From an uncultured Lachnoclostridium sp. (GTDB lineage Bacteria > Bacillota > Clostridia > Lachnospirales > Lachnospiraceae), in the NCBI GenBank assembly GCA_946499505.1, contig CAMMSL010000001.1, forward strand, positions 1-64,000: a DNA stretch of 64,000 nucleotides. The letters run 5' to 3'. Within the stretch, counting starts at the first letter, position 1; each line of letters starts with the position of its first letter. Below are positions 24,960 through 34,379 of the stretch, piece by piece. The notes under the pieces are model-generated. The model was not told the origin of the DNA. It saw nothing but the letters and a program-made list of their open reading frames with translations, and searched no databases. The position numbers were made by a program, and so were the translations under genes.

Positions 24960-26996
24960 TTATGCCTTTCTCTCAAGCACCACGCACTGAAACGCCCCAA
25001 GCTCCAGCTTTCCTTCATAGACCGCTCCGCTCTCGGCGTCCGTCCATTTCCCGATGCCGTCCACGCAGACCGGCTCATTCTTAAAGTTCATCACGAATAC
25101 TGCGTCTCTTCCGCCTTTACCGGATTCGTCCATGCCGGTACGCTCCGTTACCGTCACGCCGTAAGGAAGTTCCGTCTCCAGCGCGTTCTTCAGGCCGGAG
25201 CGCTGAAACACATCTCCGTAAAGTGCCCGCAGAAATGCAATATCCGACTCTGCCGCCAGATAATACGCCTCTCCTTTTCCGAATGCGTTGCGCGTTACCA
25301 CCGGGCAGCCCTCGTAAAAATCCCGTTCGTAGGCAGAAAGGACCTCTGCACCTTCTTTCGCGTGATTGATCTCGCACATCCGCCGTGCCGGGTACTCTGT
25401 CCCATTATATGCAAACTGATTTTCAAACTCTTCGGAAGGAGCGTCAATTTCCTCCTGCATAACGCCCAGCACATCCTCCAGCGGATGATGTCCGGTAAAG
25501 CAAAGATCCGTCTCATCCGCCATGCCGCTGAAATATGTAGTAACGAAAGTTCCGCCGTTTTCAACGAACGCCTTTACTTTTTCGGCCCATCCGGATTTGT
25601 ACATATAATTTAGAGGAGCAGAAACGAGCTGATATCCGCTGATATCCGCATCCATATCTATGATATCCGCCTCGATGCCTTTCTCCCAGAACGCACGGTA
25701 ATGTGAGATCACACAGGCAGGATAGTCAAAGTCCAGCCTCGGTCCTGTGATATCTTCAACGGCCCACCAGTTTGCCCAGTCAAAAAGGATAGCTGCTTTC
25801 GGATGGTTTACAGTTCCGTCGAGGATGTGATCCAGACCCGGCAGCCGCTTTCCGACTTCCGCCACTTCACGGAATGTACGTGTATTGCTTCCATTCTTGT
25901 GATCCAGCACGGCGCCGTGGAATTTCTCATAGGAACCGCGGCCTTTTCTCCACTGGAAATACTGGACAGAATCCGACCCGTGGGCAACCGCCTGCAGGGA
26001 AGAAAGCATATGCATTCCCGGACGTTTTACCGGATTATTATTTCTCCAGTTGATCACAGACGGCACACTCTCCATCAGGAGGAACGGTTTCTTCTTCATA
26101 GTGCGCATCATACTGTGGTTAAATGCCGCCTGAACCGCTGCGGGGACTTCATCTTTCTGCTTGTGCCAGAACGGATAATTATCCCATGATACAATATCCA
26201 GCTCCTTCTGCAGCCTGTTGTAGTCGATATTTTTAAATGTATCCATAAAGTTTGTGGTCGCCGGAAGATCCGAGTGCTCCGCCACCGCACGTCTCTCCAT
26301 ACCGCAGAAATCACTGATCTGATCCGTGACAAATCTGCGCCAGTCAAGCTCCAGTCCGGTCACAGTCGTCTCACCGTGGGGCGCCGGGCTGTGAATCTGC
26401 TCCCAGTCCGTATATACATGGCTCCAGAAACGTCCCCACCACGCGTGATTCAGCGCATCCAGCGTGCCGTATTTTTCTTTCAGCCACTCTCTGAAAGCGC
26501 TCTGGCACAGATCGCAGTGACAGGCTCCGTCACTGAAATTCCCCGCCAGCTCATTGGACAGATGCCAGAGGATCACATTTTCCTTTTTCCCGAATCTCTC
26601 CGAAAGCGCTTCGTCAAGAGCAGTGATCTTCGCGCGCATTACCGGCGATGTATAACAGAAATTATGCCGTTTCCCCGGCAGGTTCCTCCGCCCGTCAGCG
26701 CGCACCTGCATCACCTCCGGATATTTCTGCGTCAGCCAATGGGGCATGGCGCCTGACGGCGTCGCAAGGATTACCTGAATCCCCGCTTTTCCCAGATTAT
26801 CAATGATCTCTTCCAGCCACTCAAAGTCGTATACGCCCTCTTCCGGTTCCAGTACCGCCCACGAGAACACCCCCAGCGTCACACAGTTGACGCCTGCTTC
26901 TTTCATAAGTCTGATATCTTCCTCTAAAACCTCCGGGCAGTCCAGCCACTGTTCCGGATTGTAATCTCCGCCATGGAGCAAATGTCCTCCTAACAT
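24960..26996 (-). CDS. Beta-galactosidase, GH42
   Basis: The 678-residue cytosolic enzyme removes terminal beta-galactose from galacto-oligosaccharides. The barrel starts HGGDYNPEQW; the acid Glu is in WHLSNELAGN, and a zinc-type cysteine cluster CHCDLCQSAF follows, as in many GH42 trimers. The nucleophile Glu is in LLMESVPSVINW. A trimerisation domain (about 400-600) and a small beta domain complete it. AAAGGAG precedes the ATG. It follows the GH2 beta-galactosidase after 40 bp and is probably in one operon with it. Confidence 0.95.
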   Translation of the reverse strand: MLGGHLLHGGDYNPEQWLDCPEVLEEDIRLMKEAGVNCVTLGVFSWAVLEPEEGVYDFEWLEEIIDNLGKAGIQVILATPSGAMPHWLTQKYPEVMQVRADGRRNLPGKRHNFCYTSPVMRAKITALDEALSERFGKKENVILWHLSNELAGNFSDGACHCDLCQSAFREWLKEKYGTLDALNHAWWGRFWSHVYTDWEQIHSPAPHGETTVTGLELDWRRFVTDQISDFCGMERRAVAEHSDLPATTNFMDTFKNIDYNRLQKELDIVSWDNYPFWHKQKDEVPAAVQAAFNHSMMRTMKKKPFLLMESVPSVINWRNNNPVKRPGMHMLSSLQAVAHGSDSVQYFQWRKGRGSYEKFHGAVLDHKNGSNTRTFREVAEVGKRLPGLDHILDGTVNHPKAAILFDWANWWAVEDITGPRLDFDYPACVISHYRAFWEKGIEADIIDMDADISGYQLVSAPLNYMYKSGWAEKVKAFVENGGTFVTTYFSGMADETDLCFTGHHPLEDVLGVMQEEIDAPSEEFENQFAYNGTEYPARRMCEINHAKEGAEVLSAYERDFYEGCPVVTRNAFGKGEAYYLAAESDIAFLRALYGDVFQRSGLKNALETELPYGVTVTERTGMDESGKGGRDAVFVMNFKNEPVCVDGIGKWTDAESGAVYEGKLELGAFQCVVLERKA

Positions 26997-27036
26997 GATC
27001 GTTCTCCTTTTTGTGTTCTATTTTTTCTGCAGCCTC

Positions 27037-30000
27037 TTAAATACCTCTGAAGCTGAATGTAAATGTCATCTTTCCGTCTGCATCCAGCAGATACTCCGGA
27101 TGCGGACGCGAGCCCCAGCTGTCATCCCCTGCAATTCCCATCTGGCCGAGCGCCGCACGGACCACAGTATAATGTACCTGCGGAAGTTCATACGGATGCT
27201 TCGCATTTTCCAGTTCATGCGGCGTGTACGGCAGGGCAGAGAACATCATAGGCCCGCTCTTTTCATCCATTTCAAAGAGCATTCCTCTTCCTCTCCTGTC
27301 CGTTACCGAGGCATACCGCACCTCCTCTTTGGCTCCGCACTCCTGAGGCACAATATATTTTGCCATATTGTCTTTCACTAGATTCTTATAAATGCCGAGC
27401 TTTGCGCCTCTCTTTCTGTCAGCATAAGTCTCCGAAGGCCCGAGTCCGTACCATTCCACATGATCATAATCCGCGTCAAGTTTGAAGAGAACGCCGAATT
27501 CCGGCATATCCCCCAGCTCTTTTACCGGATCGTAAGACAGGGTCGTCTTCACTCTTCCATCTCCTGTCACCTCATATGCAAGCGTGCACCTGCTCACTGG
27601 TATCGTGGGCATCAGATAAGTATAGGTTATTCTCACAAAATGTATCCCTGTTTCGCTGATTCGCTCTTCTACCTCAGGCTCCATGACCGTACCGCAGGAA
27701 CCTTCCCGAAAATCCTTGTGAGACACATACATACTGGCGATCTTCCACTGTGCATAACGCTTCGGCATCTGATTTCCCTGATCATTATCCACAGGCGCTC
27801 TCCAGAAATTAGGCTTGGGGATCTCTTTTATCATCTCTCTGCCTGCATACCGGTAGGACACAAGCCCTCCGTCCAGCACAGAAAACAGTACGTCAAAGTT
27901 CCCGCCTTTTACTCCGATGTTATGCTTCCCCCGTATCACGGTAACTTCTCCGGCACTTTGTCTCTTCTCTGCTTTGATCCTATACACATACTGCCCAAAT
28001 GCCGCCTCATGGCCTGCCGCCGCCCAGACCGTCTCTTTTTTCAGCCTGAAGGATACCGTGATCGTATATTCGCCCGGCGCAGTTTCCGGCTGTACCGGGA
28101 GATCATATGTTTTTTCACTCAGCGGCTCTACATCTGTTTCCAGCTTTTCACACCTGATCTGCACCCCGTTTCTCGCCGCCGTCACGATACAGTCAAATGT
28201 GTCCGTATTTACAAAAAGATTTTTGTTAATCACTTTTACCTGTTTTTCAGATACTTCGGCGGTAATATTCTGATAGTTGAATTTTACTTCCTGCATCTTC
28301 GGGGAGGGCTCTCTGTCTCCGCCGTACACGATACCGTTGGCGCTGAAATTATAGTCTGTCGGCCGTTCGTCAAAGTCGCCGCCATACGCCTGAAACTCAT
28401 TGCCGTACCGATCCTTTTTCGTAATGGTCTGATCGATATAATCCCATATGAATCCGCCCTGATAAAGAGGCTCCGTATCCGTCAGATCAGTATATTTGTG
28501 CATTGCGCCGCAGGAGTTCCCCATAGCGTGGGTATATTCACAGCAGATAAACGGCTTGCTCCGATCCTTTGCCAGAAACTCTTTGATTGATCTCACCGAA
28601 GGGTACATCTGGCTTTCCATATCACTTGTATCATTATAACTGCGGTCGTTGAATACTCCCTCATAATGCGCCAGACGGGTGGGATCCTCCCTGCGGAAAA
28701 ACTGAGACATTTCATAAATATCCTTGCCGCCATATGATTCATTGCCGCAGGACCAGATCAGAATGGAGGGGTGGTTCTTATCCCTCTGATACATGGAATT
28801 CGCACGATCCAGCACCATATCCAGCCATTCCGGTTTACTGCCCGGCACAATATAATCATAATCGCCTGTTACATAAGCCGTATCCCATGAGCCGTGCGAC
28901 TCAAGGTTCGTCTCATCGATCAGATACAGGCCGTATTCATCACACAGTCTGTAGAGCAGCGAGGAATTCGGATAATGGCAGGTACGTATGGCATTGATAT
29001 TATTCTGTTTCATTACAGCCAGATCTTTGCGCAGTTCCTCCTCCGAGACACACCTGCCTCCCGCAGAGCTGAACTCATGGCGGTTCACGCCTTTAAACAC
29101 GATCCTCTTTCCGTTCAGCGTCATAATATGGTCTTTCATCTCGAATCTGCGGAATCCGGCCTTTTGGGGTATGACTTCACACAGACTGCCGTCCGCATCA
29201 TATACCTCAATTGTCAGATCATACAGTTCCGGTTCTTCCGCACTCCAGAGCTTTGGTCTGTCAATCTCCCACAGCCATGTATTCTCTCCTGCCAGCTCTT
29301 TCTCATCCTCCAGACACACCATGTCCTTATAAGCAAGACGGATGCGGGCCTTTCCCGTTCCCCACGTCTCTGTCCGGATCTCTAATTTCCCTTTTGACAG
29401 CGTCTCGTCCGGAATGGCGCGTACTCTGAGATCGCGGATATGTACATCTGGCACGGTATAAAGATAGACATCCCTGTAGATGCCGGAGAAACGGTAAAAG
29501 TCCTGATCCTCGCACCAGCTCCCGGACGTCCACTTGAACACCTGAACCGCCAGCTTATTCTCCCCGTCTTTTATAAGATCCGTCAGTTCAAATTCTGAAG
29601 GAGTAAATGTATCTTCACTGTATCCGGCAAACGCTCCGTTGAGCCAGACCGCGATGCCGCTCTCCGCTCCCTGAAAAGAGATAAAAATACGTCTGCCCCG
29701 CATTCTCTCCGGAACCGTAAAATATTTCACATAGCTTGCCGTCGGATTAAAATGCTCCGGAATCCCGCCCGGACGTATATCCTCGCGTCCTTCCCACGGA
29801 TACTGTACATTTACATAATGGGGAGCATCATACCCTTCCATCTGTATGTGTGCCGGCACGCGGATATCATCCCAGTCAGAGCAGGAGTAATCCGGTTTTT
29901 CAAAGCCCTGCACAGCCAATCTGTAATTCTTTGCATAGTGGAATTTCCACACCCCGTTCAGGCTTTCCCTGAATTCTGATTTTCCGGACAGCATGTCCGC

Positions 30001-30096
30001 CTCTGACGCATAATAGACATGATCGGAACCGGCATCCAGCCTGCCGTCCCGAAAATACCGGGGATCTTTCACGTTTGTGTAGTCAAATGTTTTCAT
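27037..30096 (-). CDS. lacZ: Beta-galactosidase, GH2 (LacZ type)
   Basis: The 1019-residue protein has the five LacZ domains: a jelly roll (about 50-220), two immunoglobulin-like domains, the barrel with CGNESYGG (acid Glu) and CCEYTHAMGNS (nucleophile Glu), and the C-terminal beta-sandwich that starts near residue 735. It hydrolyses lactose-like beta-galactosides in the cytosol. The start MKTFDYTNVKD follows AAGGAGG; a longer reading to 30138 has no ribosome site. The promoter lies in the divergent region shared with an AraC-type regulator. Confidence 0.96.
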   Translation of the reverse strand: MKTFDYTNVKDPRYFRDGRLDAGSDHVYYASEADMLSGKSEFRESLNGVWKFHYAKNYRLAVQGFEKPDYSCSDWDDIRVPAHIQMEGYDAPHYVNVQYPWEGREDIRPGGIPEHFNPTASYVKYFTVPERMRGRRIFISFQGAESGIAVWLNGAFAGYSEDTFTPSEFELTDLIKDGENKLAVQVFKWTSGSWCEDQDFYRFSGIYRDVYLYTVPDVHIRDLRVRAIPDETLSKGKLEIRTETWGTGKARIRLAYKDMVCLEDEKELAGENTWLWEIDRPKLWSAEEPELYDLTIEVYDADGSLCEVIPQKAGFRRFEMKDHIMTLNGKRIVFKGVNRHEFSSAGGRCVSEEELRKDLAVMKQNNINAIRTCHYPNSSLLYRLCDEYGLYLIDETNLESHGSWDTAYVTGDYDYIVPGSKPEWLDMVLDRANSMYQRDKNHPSILIWSCGNESYGGKDIYEMSQFFRREDPTRLAHYEGVFNDRSYNDTSDMESQMYPSVRSIKEFLAKDRSKPFICCEYTHAMGNSCGAMHKYTDLTDTEPLYQGGFIWDYIDQTITKKDRYGNEFQAYGGDFDERPTDYNFSANGIVYGGDREPSPKMQEVKFNYQNITAEVSEKQVKVINKNLFVNTDTFDCIVTAARNGVQIRCEKLETDVEPLSEKTYDLPVQPETAPGEYTITVSFRLKKETVWAAAGHEAAFGQYVYRIKAEKRQSAGEVTVIRGKHNIGVKGGNFDVLFSVLDGGLVSYRYAGREMIKEIPKPNFWRAPVDNDQGNQMPKRYAQWKIASMYVSHKDFREGSCGTVMEPEVEERISETGIHFVRITYTYLMPTIPVSRCTLAYEVTGDGRVKTTLSYDPVKELGDMPEFGVLFKLDADYDHVEWYGLGPSETYADRKRGAKLGIYKNLVKDNMAKYIVPQECGAKEEVRYASVTDRRGRGMLFEMDEKSGPMMFSALPYTPHELENAKHPYELPQVHYTVVRAALGQMGIAGDDSWGSRPHPEYLLDADGKMTFTFSFRGI

Positions 30097-30167
30097 GCAG
30101 CGCTTCCTCCTTCTGAACATAGTAACTGCCGTCTGCACCGCAGCTGGTTATCCCGCTGTATTCCCTT

Positions 30168-30196
30168 ATTATAACGTCTCTGGACGTTTCGGTGTA
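30168..30196 (-). promoter_or_regulatory. Promoter of the GH2-GH42 operon with an embedded dyad
   Basis: On the minus strand TATAAT (30168-30173) is a perfect -10 box, but the expected -35 (30191-30196, TACACC) is poor. A perfect inverted repeat AACGTC-N4-GACGTT (30173-30188) fills the spacer. A weak -35 next to an AraC gene suggests activation by that regulator; the dyad could instead be a repressor site. Confidence 0.55.
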
Positions 30197-30252
30197 TGAT
30201 ATGTTAAACTAAAAATATAATATTTTGAAACTGATTATACAGGAGGCGCTTT

Positions 30253-31059
30253 ATGAATGTTGTTTTCCGCAGTTCCCCCGTGACAGATCCTTATACATTT
30301 GAGTCTGTCGGAAGCGGATGGGAGCAGGATCGAGTCACACGCCCGTCAGGCTATCCGTTCTATCATTATCTGCAGACAGAGCAGGGATCCGGAAAGATTG
30401 AAACAGCCGCCGGCACCTATACCCTGAAGAAGGACGAGGGGCTCCTGATCGCTCCGTTTATCCGCCATTCCTACGACAGATCCGAGACTGTCTGGCGTGT
30501 AAAATTTGCCACTTTTACCGGAACAGCCGAGCGGAGCATCCCCCAGATCATGGGCAGCCGTCCTGTCATTCCCGTAAGCGCCGGACAGGGCGCACAGATT
30601 GCCCGTCTGATCGATGACAGTCTGGAACTGTACAGCCGCCGCCCTCTTGACCAGAAACAGCTTTCCGTCAACTGCTATGCTGTTCTGGTAAATATTGCAG
30701 ATACCGCACATGCAGGCAGCCCGGCTGACGAACCGCTGTACCAGAATTATGTACTTCCCGTAATAAAAGAAATTGAAAGGGATTACTCCCTTCCTCTCAC
30801 TATCGCGGATTTAAGCCGGAAGGTATTCATCACCCCCCAGTATCTGACCCGTCTCTTCCGCCGGTATCTCAACTGCTCTGCTTATGAATACCTGACCTCA
30901 TACCGGCTCAGCAAGGCAAAAGAGCTGCTGATCAGCAGCCCCCGTCTGGAGATACAGGATATCGCCCGGCGCACCGGCTTTACTGATTCCAGTCATTTTA
31001 TCGCTGTATTTAAGAAGGCGGTCGGAACCACGCCGCTGGACTTCCGGCGGATGAACTGA
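30253..31059 (+). CDS. AraC-family transcriptional regulator
   Basis: The 268-residue protein has an N-terminal cupin-like sugar-sensing part (about 20-110, GTYTLKKDEGLLIAPFIRHS) and two C-terminal helix-turn-helix motifs (about 170-268; LTIADLSRKVFITPQYLTRL and IQDIARRTGFTDSSHF). ACAGGAGG precedes the ATG. It is transcribed away from the GH2-GH42 operon, so activation of that operon by a galactoside is the likely job. Confidence 0.9.
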   Translation: MNVVFRSSPVTDPYTFESVGSGWEQDRVTRPSGYPFYHYLQTEQGSGKIETAAGTYTLKKDEGLLIAPFIRHSYDRSETVWRVKFATFTGTAERSIPQIMGSRPVIPVSAGQGAQIARLIDDSLELYSRRPLDQKQLSVNCYAVLVNIADTAHAGSPADEPLYQNYVLPVIKEIERDYSLPLTIADLSRKVFITPQYLTRLFRRYLNCSAYEYLTSYRLSKAKELLISSPRLEIQDIARRTGFTDSSHFIAVFKKAVGTTPLDFRRMN

Positions 31060-31078
31060 ATTCTTTCAAAACGCAGTC

Positions 31079-31127
31079 GCAAAAAGTGCGCCCCGGGTAT
31101 TTTATCCAAGATACCCGTGACGCACTT
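31079..31127 (-). terminator. Intrinsic terminator of the galactan operon
   Basis: AAGTGCG...CGCACTT encloses an inner stem CGGGTAT/ATACCCG; on the minus strand it ends in TTTTT. It lies between the zinc-ribbon gene (minus) and the AraC gene (plus) and can serve both. Confidence 0.85.
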
Positions 31128-31148
31128 CCGTGTTATAAAAATACAGAT

Positions 31149-31364
31149 TTAGAAATCTTCCATCTTATATCTTTTCATCATTGCACCGTATTTCATCCGG
31201 ATGACTTCATTTCTCTTAAGAACATCCTCTTCGTTGCCTACATACTGGCAGCGGATGCAGTAATATTCGTCTTTGTCCTTATCATAAAACATATCGATAT
31301 CAAGATCTCTCATAAAACACATCGGACAGCGGTAATTTAATCTGCCTTTTCCAGCTTGAGCCAT
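31149..31364 (-). CDS. Small zinc-ribbon protein at the end of the galactan operon
   Basis: The 71-residue protein has CPMC and CIRC pairs about 24 residues apart, so it should bind zinc. The C-terminal half is basic. AAGGAGG lies 9 bp before the ATG, inside the end of the preceding gene, which it overlaps by 28 bp. I do not recognise the family. The tight overlap hints at coupled expression with the 617-residue protein. Confidence 0.7.
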   Translation of the reverse strand: MAQAGKGRLNYRCPMCFMRDLDIDMFYDKDKDEYYCIRCQYVGNEEDVLKRNEVIRMKYGAMMKRYKMEDF

Positions 31365-33190
31365 GTGGACACTACCTCCTTATCAGAAACTTCTGTCGTA
31401 TATCCCAGTGTAAACATCGGTGAGAATGCATAGCCCTCGCGGACATAGCCCTTCGCCTCTTTTTTGTCCATGCTCATGGACACCTTTGTCTCAATTTCAG
31501 GGATTACTGCGCTGACGCTGTCGGCGCCTTCCATATCTGCTTCTCTGCACTTATATTCATAGCTGATGGTCTTCTCTTCTCCCTCTTTTGTGCAGGCAAG
31601 GGTAATATGCGTCATATCCTCCGGATATTCTGTCGTTCCGTAGCATGCAACCATGTATTCATTCAGCTCGACTTTAGCAGACGGATCGCTCATCCCCAGT
31701 ATATTTCTCTCAATCTGGATGTCAGATTCACCCTCCGCGAAGATGACCCGTGTCTGAAGCTTTACAGTCAGATCAGCGAACTCAATATCCACCGGATCAA
31801 GGGTAAGAATTCTCTTTTTCCTGCCGCCTTCCATCTCTTCTTCTGAGAAATGGGCTTTTGTACGGCACAGGCACAGATCTACTTCCTCGCCATTGTGGGT
31901 AAGTTTCGCGCTGCGCACAGTTCCCTCTCCTGCGTAATGAGTAAAGTATCCGGCTCTGTATTTCTCCTGGATCAGGAACGGATAAGACGCATCCTGCACA
32001 TGTTTTGTCCCGATTCCGACTTCCCATTTGAGTTTCGCCGCATATGGACGCAGATCTACGATCGCGCCTCCCTGATCCATGTTGACGCAGGCTCTCATAT
32101 ATGGGTCGCAGTACCAGAATACCTGCTTGTCTGAGCCGTAGAGAATATCTCTCCACAGAGCACACTCAGGCTCTGTATAAGTCTTTTTCTGACGGTAATG
32201 ATCTGCGAACTCCGCCATTGTCATATCGACAAGTTTTCCTTCTTTTTTAAGCTGTCCGTAATATGCCATGCCGTCCTCATAGGATTTTTTGAGCAGTTCG
32301 TACGGAGCTTCCCAGCGTCCCATCTTATTGAGCCAGCCCGGTCCTACGAACATCATATTGTAGGCATAGCCGTTGTTGTATTTCTCAAGTGCACGGTACT
32401 GATCAATGAGGTTGTACAGATACGGATACTCCCATGTCTTTGTATCATAGATCATTCCGCGCAGCACATTCTGCGGATGGGTTCCGAAGTTGGAGCCGTT
32501 TCCGTCATAACATGCCAGCAGGTCACGGGAGAGATGGGGGATTGCTACAACGCCGCTGTCCTCCGCCTCATTAGCCGCCGGTGCATGTGTATTCTGCTTT
32601 GAAGGGATCCACGGATTCCACGGACCTCCGTCGAACAGAGTATACCATGAATTATTGCATGTGTGGTACGCCTTTGGTCCTTCCTCCCAGCAGGTCGCGA
32701 TCTCACATTTTACTGACGGATACTTTTCCTTGATATAGTTTGTCAGTTCCGCGTCCATATAGTAGGAACCTGTTGACTCCGGATAGAAACCGAATGTGTC
32801 ATAAAATTTTCCGAATACGTCATCCACGATGGATTTCTTATCTTCCATGGAGAACATCCAGATACAGAAATCTTTCGTCTTATATTTTTCACGGAACTCC
32901 GTACACGGAAGTCCCAGAAGCGACAGTGCGATCTCGTCTCCGTATTTCTCGTGGTCTTCCTTCGCGATCTGGATCGCCTCTTCATTAAAGAGAGAGGCAT
33001 ATGTCATCTGGATCGTCGTCTTAAGTCCGTTCTTATGCGCAGTCTCCTGCTGAAACTTAAAGATATCAAGAGACTCTGTGAGAAGAGACTTCCTTCCGAT
33101 ATCCTCTTCCTTCCCGTGGCCGGTCACCTTCTCGGCATATTCCGGCACCATCTCGGGACGATGAATAATATTAACAATAAATTTATCCAT
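31337..33190 (-). CDS. Unrecognised 617-residue protein of the galactan locus
   Basis: The N-terminal part (about 1-330) looks like an alpha/beta barrel enzyme: MDKFIVNIIHRP, TTIQMTYASLF, FGFYPESTGSYYMDAEL and IPHLSRDLLACYDGNGSN resemble deacetylase- or GH-like barrels. The C-terminal part (about 385-617) is beta-rich. There is no signal peptide. The position after the GH53 gene suggests a role in galactan breakdown, such as a glycosidase or esterase. A weak AAAGG site precedes the ATG. The function is not known to me. Confidence 0.7.
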   Translation of the reverse strand: MDKFIVNIIHRPEMVPEYAEKVTGHGKEEDIGRKSLLTESLDIFKFQQETAHKNGLKTTIQMTYASLFNEEAIQIAKEDHEKYGDEIALSLLGLPCTEFREKYKTKDFCIWMFSMEDKKSIVDDVFGKFYDTFGFYPESTGSYYMDAELTNYIKEKYPSVKCEIATCWEEGPKAYHTCNNSWYTLFDGGPWNPWIPSKQNTHAPAANEAEDSGVVAIPHLSRDLLACYDGNGSNFGTHPQNVLRGMIYDTKTWEYPYLYNLIDQYRALEKYNNGYAYNMMFVGPGWLNKMGRWEAPYELLKKSYEDGMAYYGQLKKEGKLVDMTMAEFADHYRQKKTYTEPECALWRDILYGSDKQVFWYCDPYMRACVNMDQGGAIVDLRPYAAKLKWEVGIGTKHVQDASYPFLIQEKYRAGYFTHYAGEGTVRSAKLTHNGEEVDLCLCRTKAHFSEEEMEGGRKKRILTLDPVDIEFADLTVKLQTRVIFAEGESDIQIERNILGMSDPSAKVELNEYMVACYGTTEYPEDMTHITLACTKEGEEKTISYEYKCREADMEGADSVSAVIPEIETKVSMSMDKKEAKGYVREGYAFSPMFTLGYTTEVSDKEVVSTWLKLEKAD

Positions 33191-33214
33191 GTTTATGTAC
33201 CAAACCTTTCTGTT

Positions 33215-34321
33215 TCACTTTCTGCTGAAATCCCGGATTGTATCAAGCGCCTTCAGAGCGTTGCCCCTGTAGTTAAAGAGCGCCTGATTTGCCCACTCAT
33301 TTCCTCCCGGTCCTTCCTCTTCGATATAGGCCAGTGCTGCATCGTTTGCCCATCCGCTTCCGGGCACCGGAAGCCAGCCCGGCTCCCAGTAATAGAATCC
33401 GCGGGCTCCTTTCACCCTCGAGATCCTTGTGAGGAAATCCTGCATGAAGTCGCTCTGGCCTTCCGGCGTCATCGGATACTCCACCTTCGCGGCAAGCTCC
33501 GGTTTCGTCGCCATACCTTTACGCTCGTTCTCCCCGAGCTGTTCATACACGGCATAATCCTCCATCGTGTGTCCCATGGACACTTCCGCCACGATCAGTT
33601 CTTTGCCGTATCGCGAAGAAATGTCATGCATATTGTCCTCAAGATCCTGCAGGGTCCCGTGCCAGAACGGATAATAGGACAACCCGATTATTTCGAACTC
33701 CTCTCCCCGCTTCATAAACTCATCAAACCACTCTCTGTAGAGAGCGTTGTTGCCGCCATTATCCAGATGCAGCATGACCGGAAGATCCGGATCGACGCTT
33801 CTTACCGCCCGGATCCCGGCATTTAAAAACCGCGCGATATTGTCATACTGCGGCACTTTCCCATAAGGCCAGAGCAGGCCGTTTGAGAGCTCATTTCCAA
33901 CCTGTATCATCGTCGGGAACGCATTCTGCTCCTTCAGCGACACAAGCACCTGTCTGGTGTAATCATATACGGCCTGCTCAAGCTGCGGCACATCCATGCC
34001 GCGCCATGCCTTCGGGATGCGCTGTTTGCCCGGATCCGCCCAGAAATCACTGTAGTGAATATCCAGCAGAAATCCCATGCCTTTGGCGAGCACTCGCTTC
34101 GCAAGCTCTGTCGTCGTCTTAAGGTCATTGGTGCCCGCACCGTACGGAACCCCCGATTCGCTGTACGGATCATTCCACAGTCTCAAGCGGATCGAATTCA
34201 CACCATATTCTTTTAATATTTCCAGAAGCTCCTTCTCCTGTCCGTCTTTGTAGTATTTTGCTCCCAGCTCTTCCAGTTCTTTCAGCGAGGAGACATCCAT
34301 GCCCTTGATAAACGATTCCAT
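33215..34321 (-). CDS. Endo-beta-1,4-galactanase, GH53
   Basis: GH53 enzymes cut beta-1,4-galactan chains. The 368-residue protein starts at the catalytic domain (FIKGMDVSSLKELEELG) and lacks a signal peptide. The acid Glu is in VGNELSNGLLWPYGK, the nucleophile in LIVAEVSMGHT. The end has YYWEPGWLPVPG, also typical. Most characterised members are secreted; this one should act on imported oligosaccharides. AAAGGG precedes the ATG. It follows the permease genes after 58 bp. Confidence 0.92.
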   Translation of the reverse strand: MESFIKGMDVSSLKELEELGAKYYKDGQEKELLEILKEYGVNSIRLRLWNDPYSESGVPYGAGTNDLKTTTELAKRVLAKGMGFLLDIHYSDFWADPGKQRIPKAWRGMDVPQLEQAVYDYTRQVLVSLKEQNAFPTMIQVGNELSNGLLWPYGKVPQYDNIARFLNAGIRAVRSVDPDLPVMLHLDNGGNNALYREWFDEFMKRGEEFEIIGLSYYPFWHGTLQDLEDNMHDISSRYGKELIVAEVSMGHTMEDYAVYEQLGENERKGMATKPELAAKVEYPMTPEGQSDFMQDFLTRISRVKGARGFYYWEPGWLPVPGSGWANDAALAYIEEEGPGGNEWANQALFNYRGNALKALDTIRDFSRK

Positions 34322-34379
34322 ATACTGCCCTTTCTGTCAGAATGCCGCCGGTGTAAAATTGCACCGGCAGCGCATTTTT

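Noticed and set aside
27460-28590. 376-codon plus-strand open frame
   Set aside because: It is antisense to the GH2 beta-galactosidase, has no ribosome site, and its composition is that of a reversed coding frame.
32951-33826. 291-codon plus-strand open frame
   Set aside because: It is antisense to the 617-residue protein and GH53 genes, both with clear codon and motif support.
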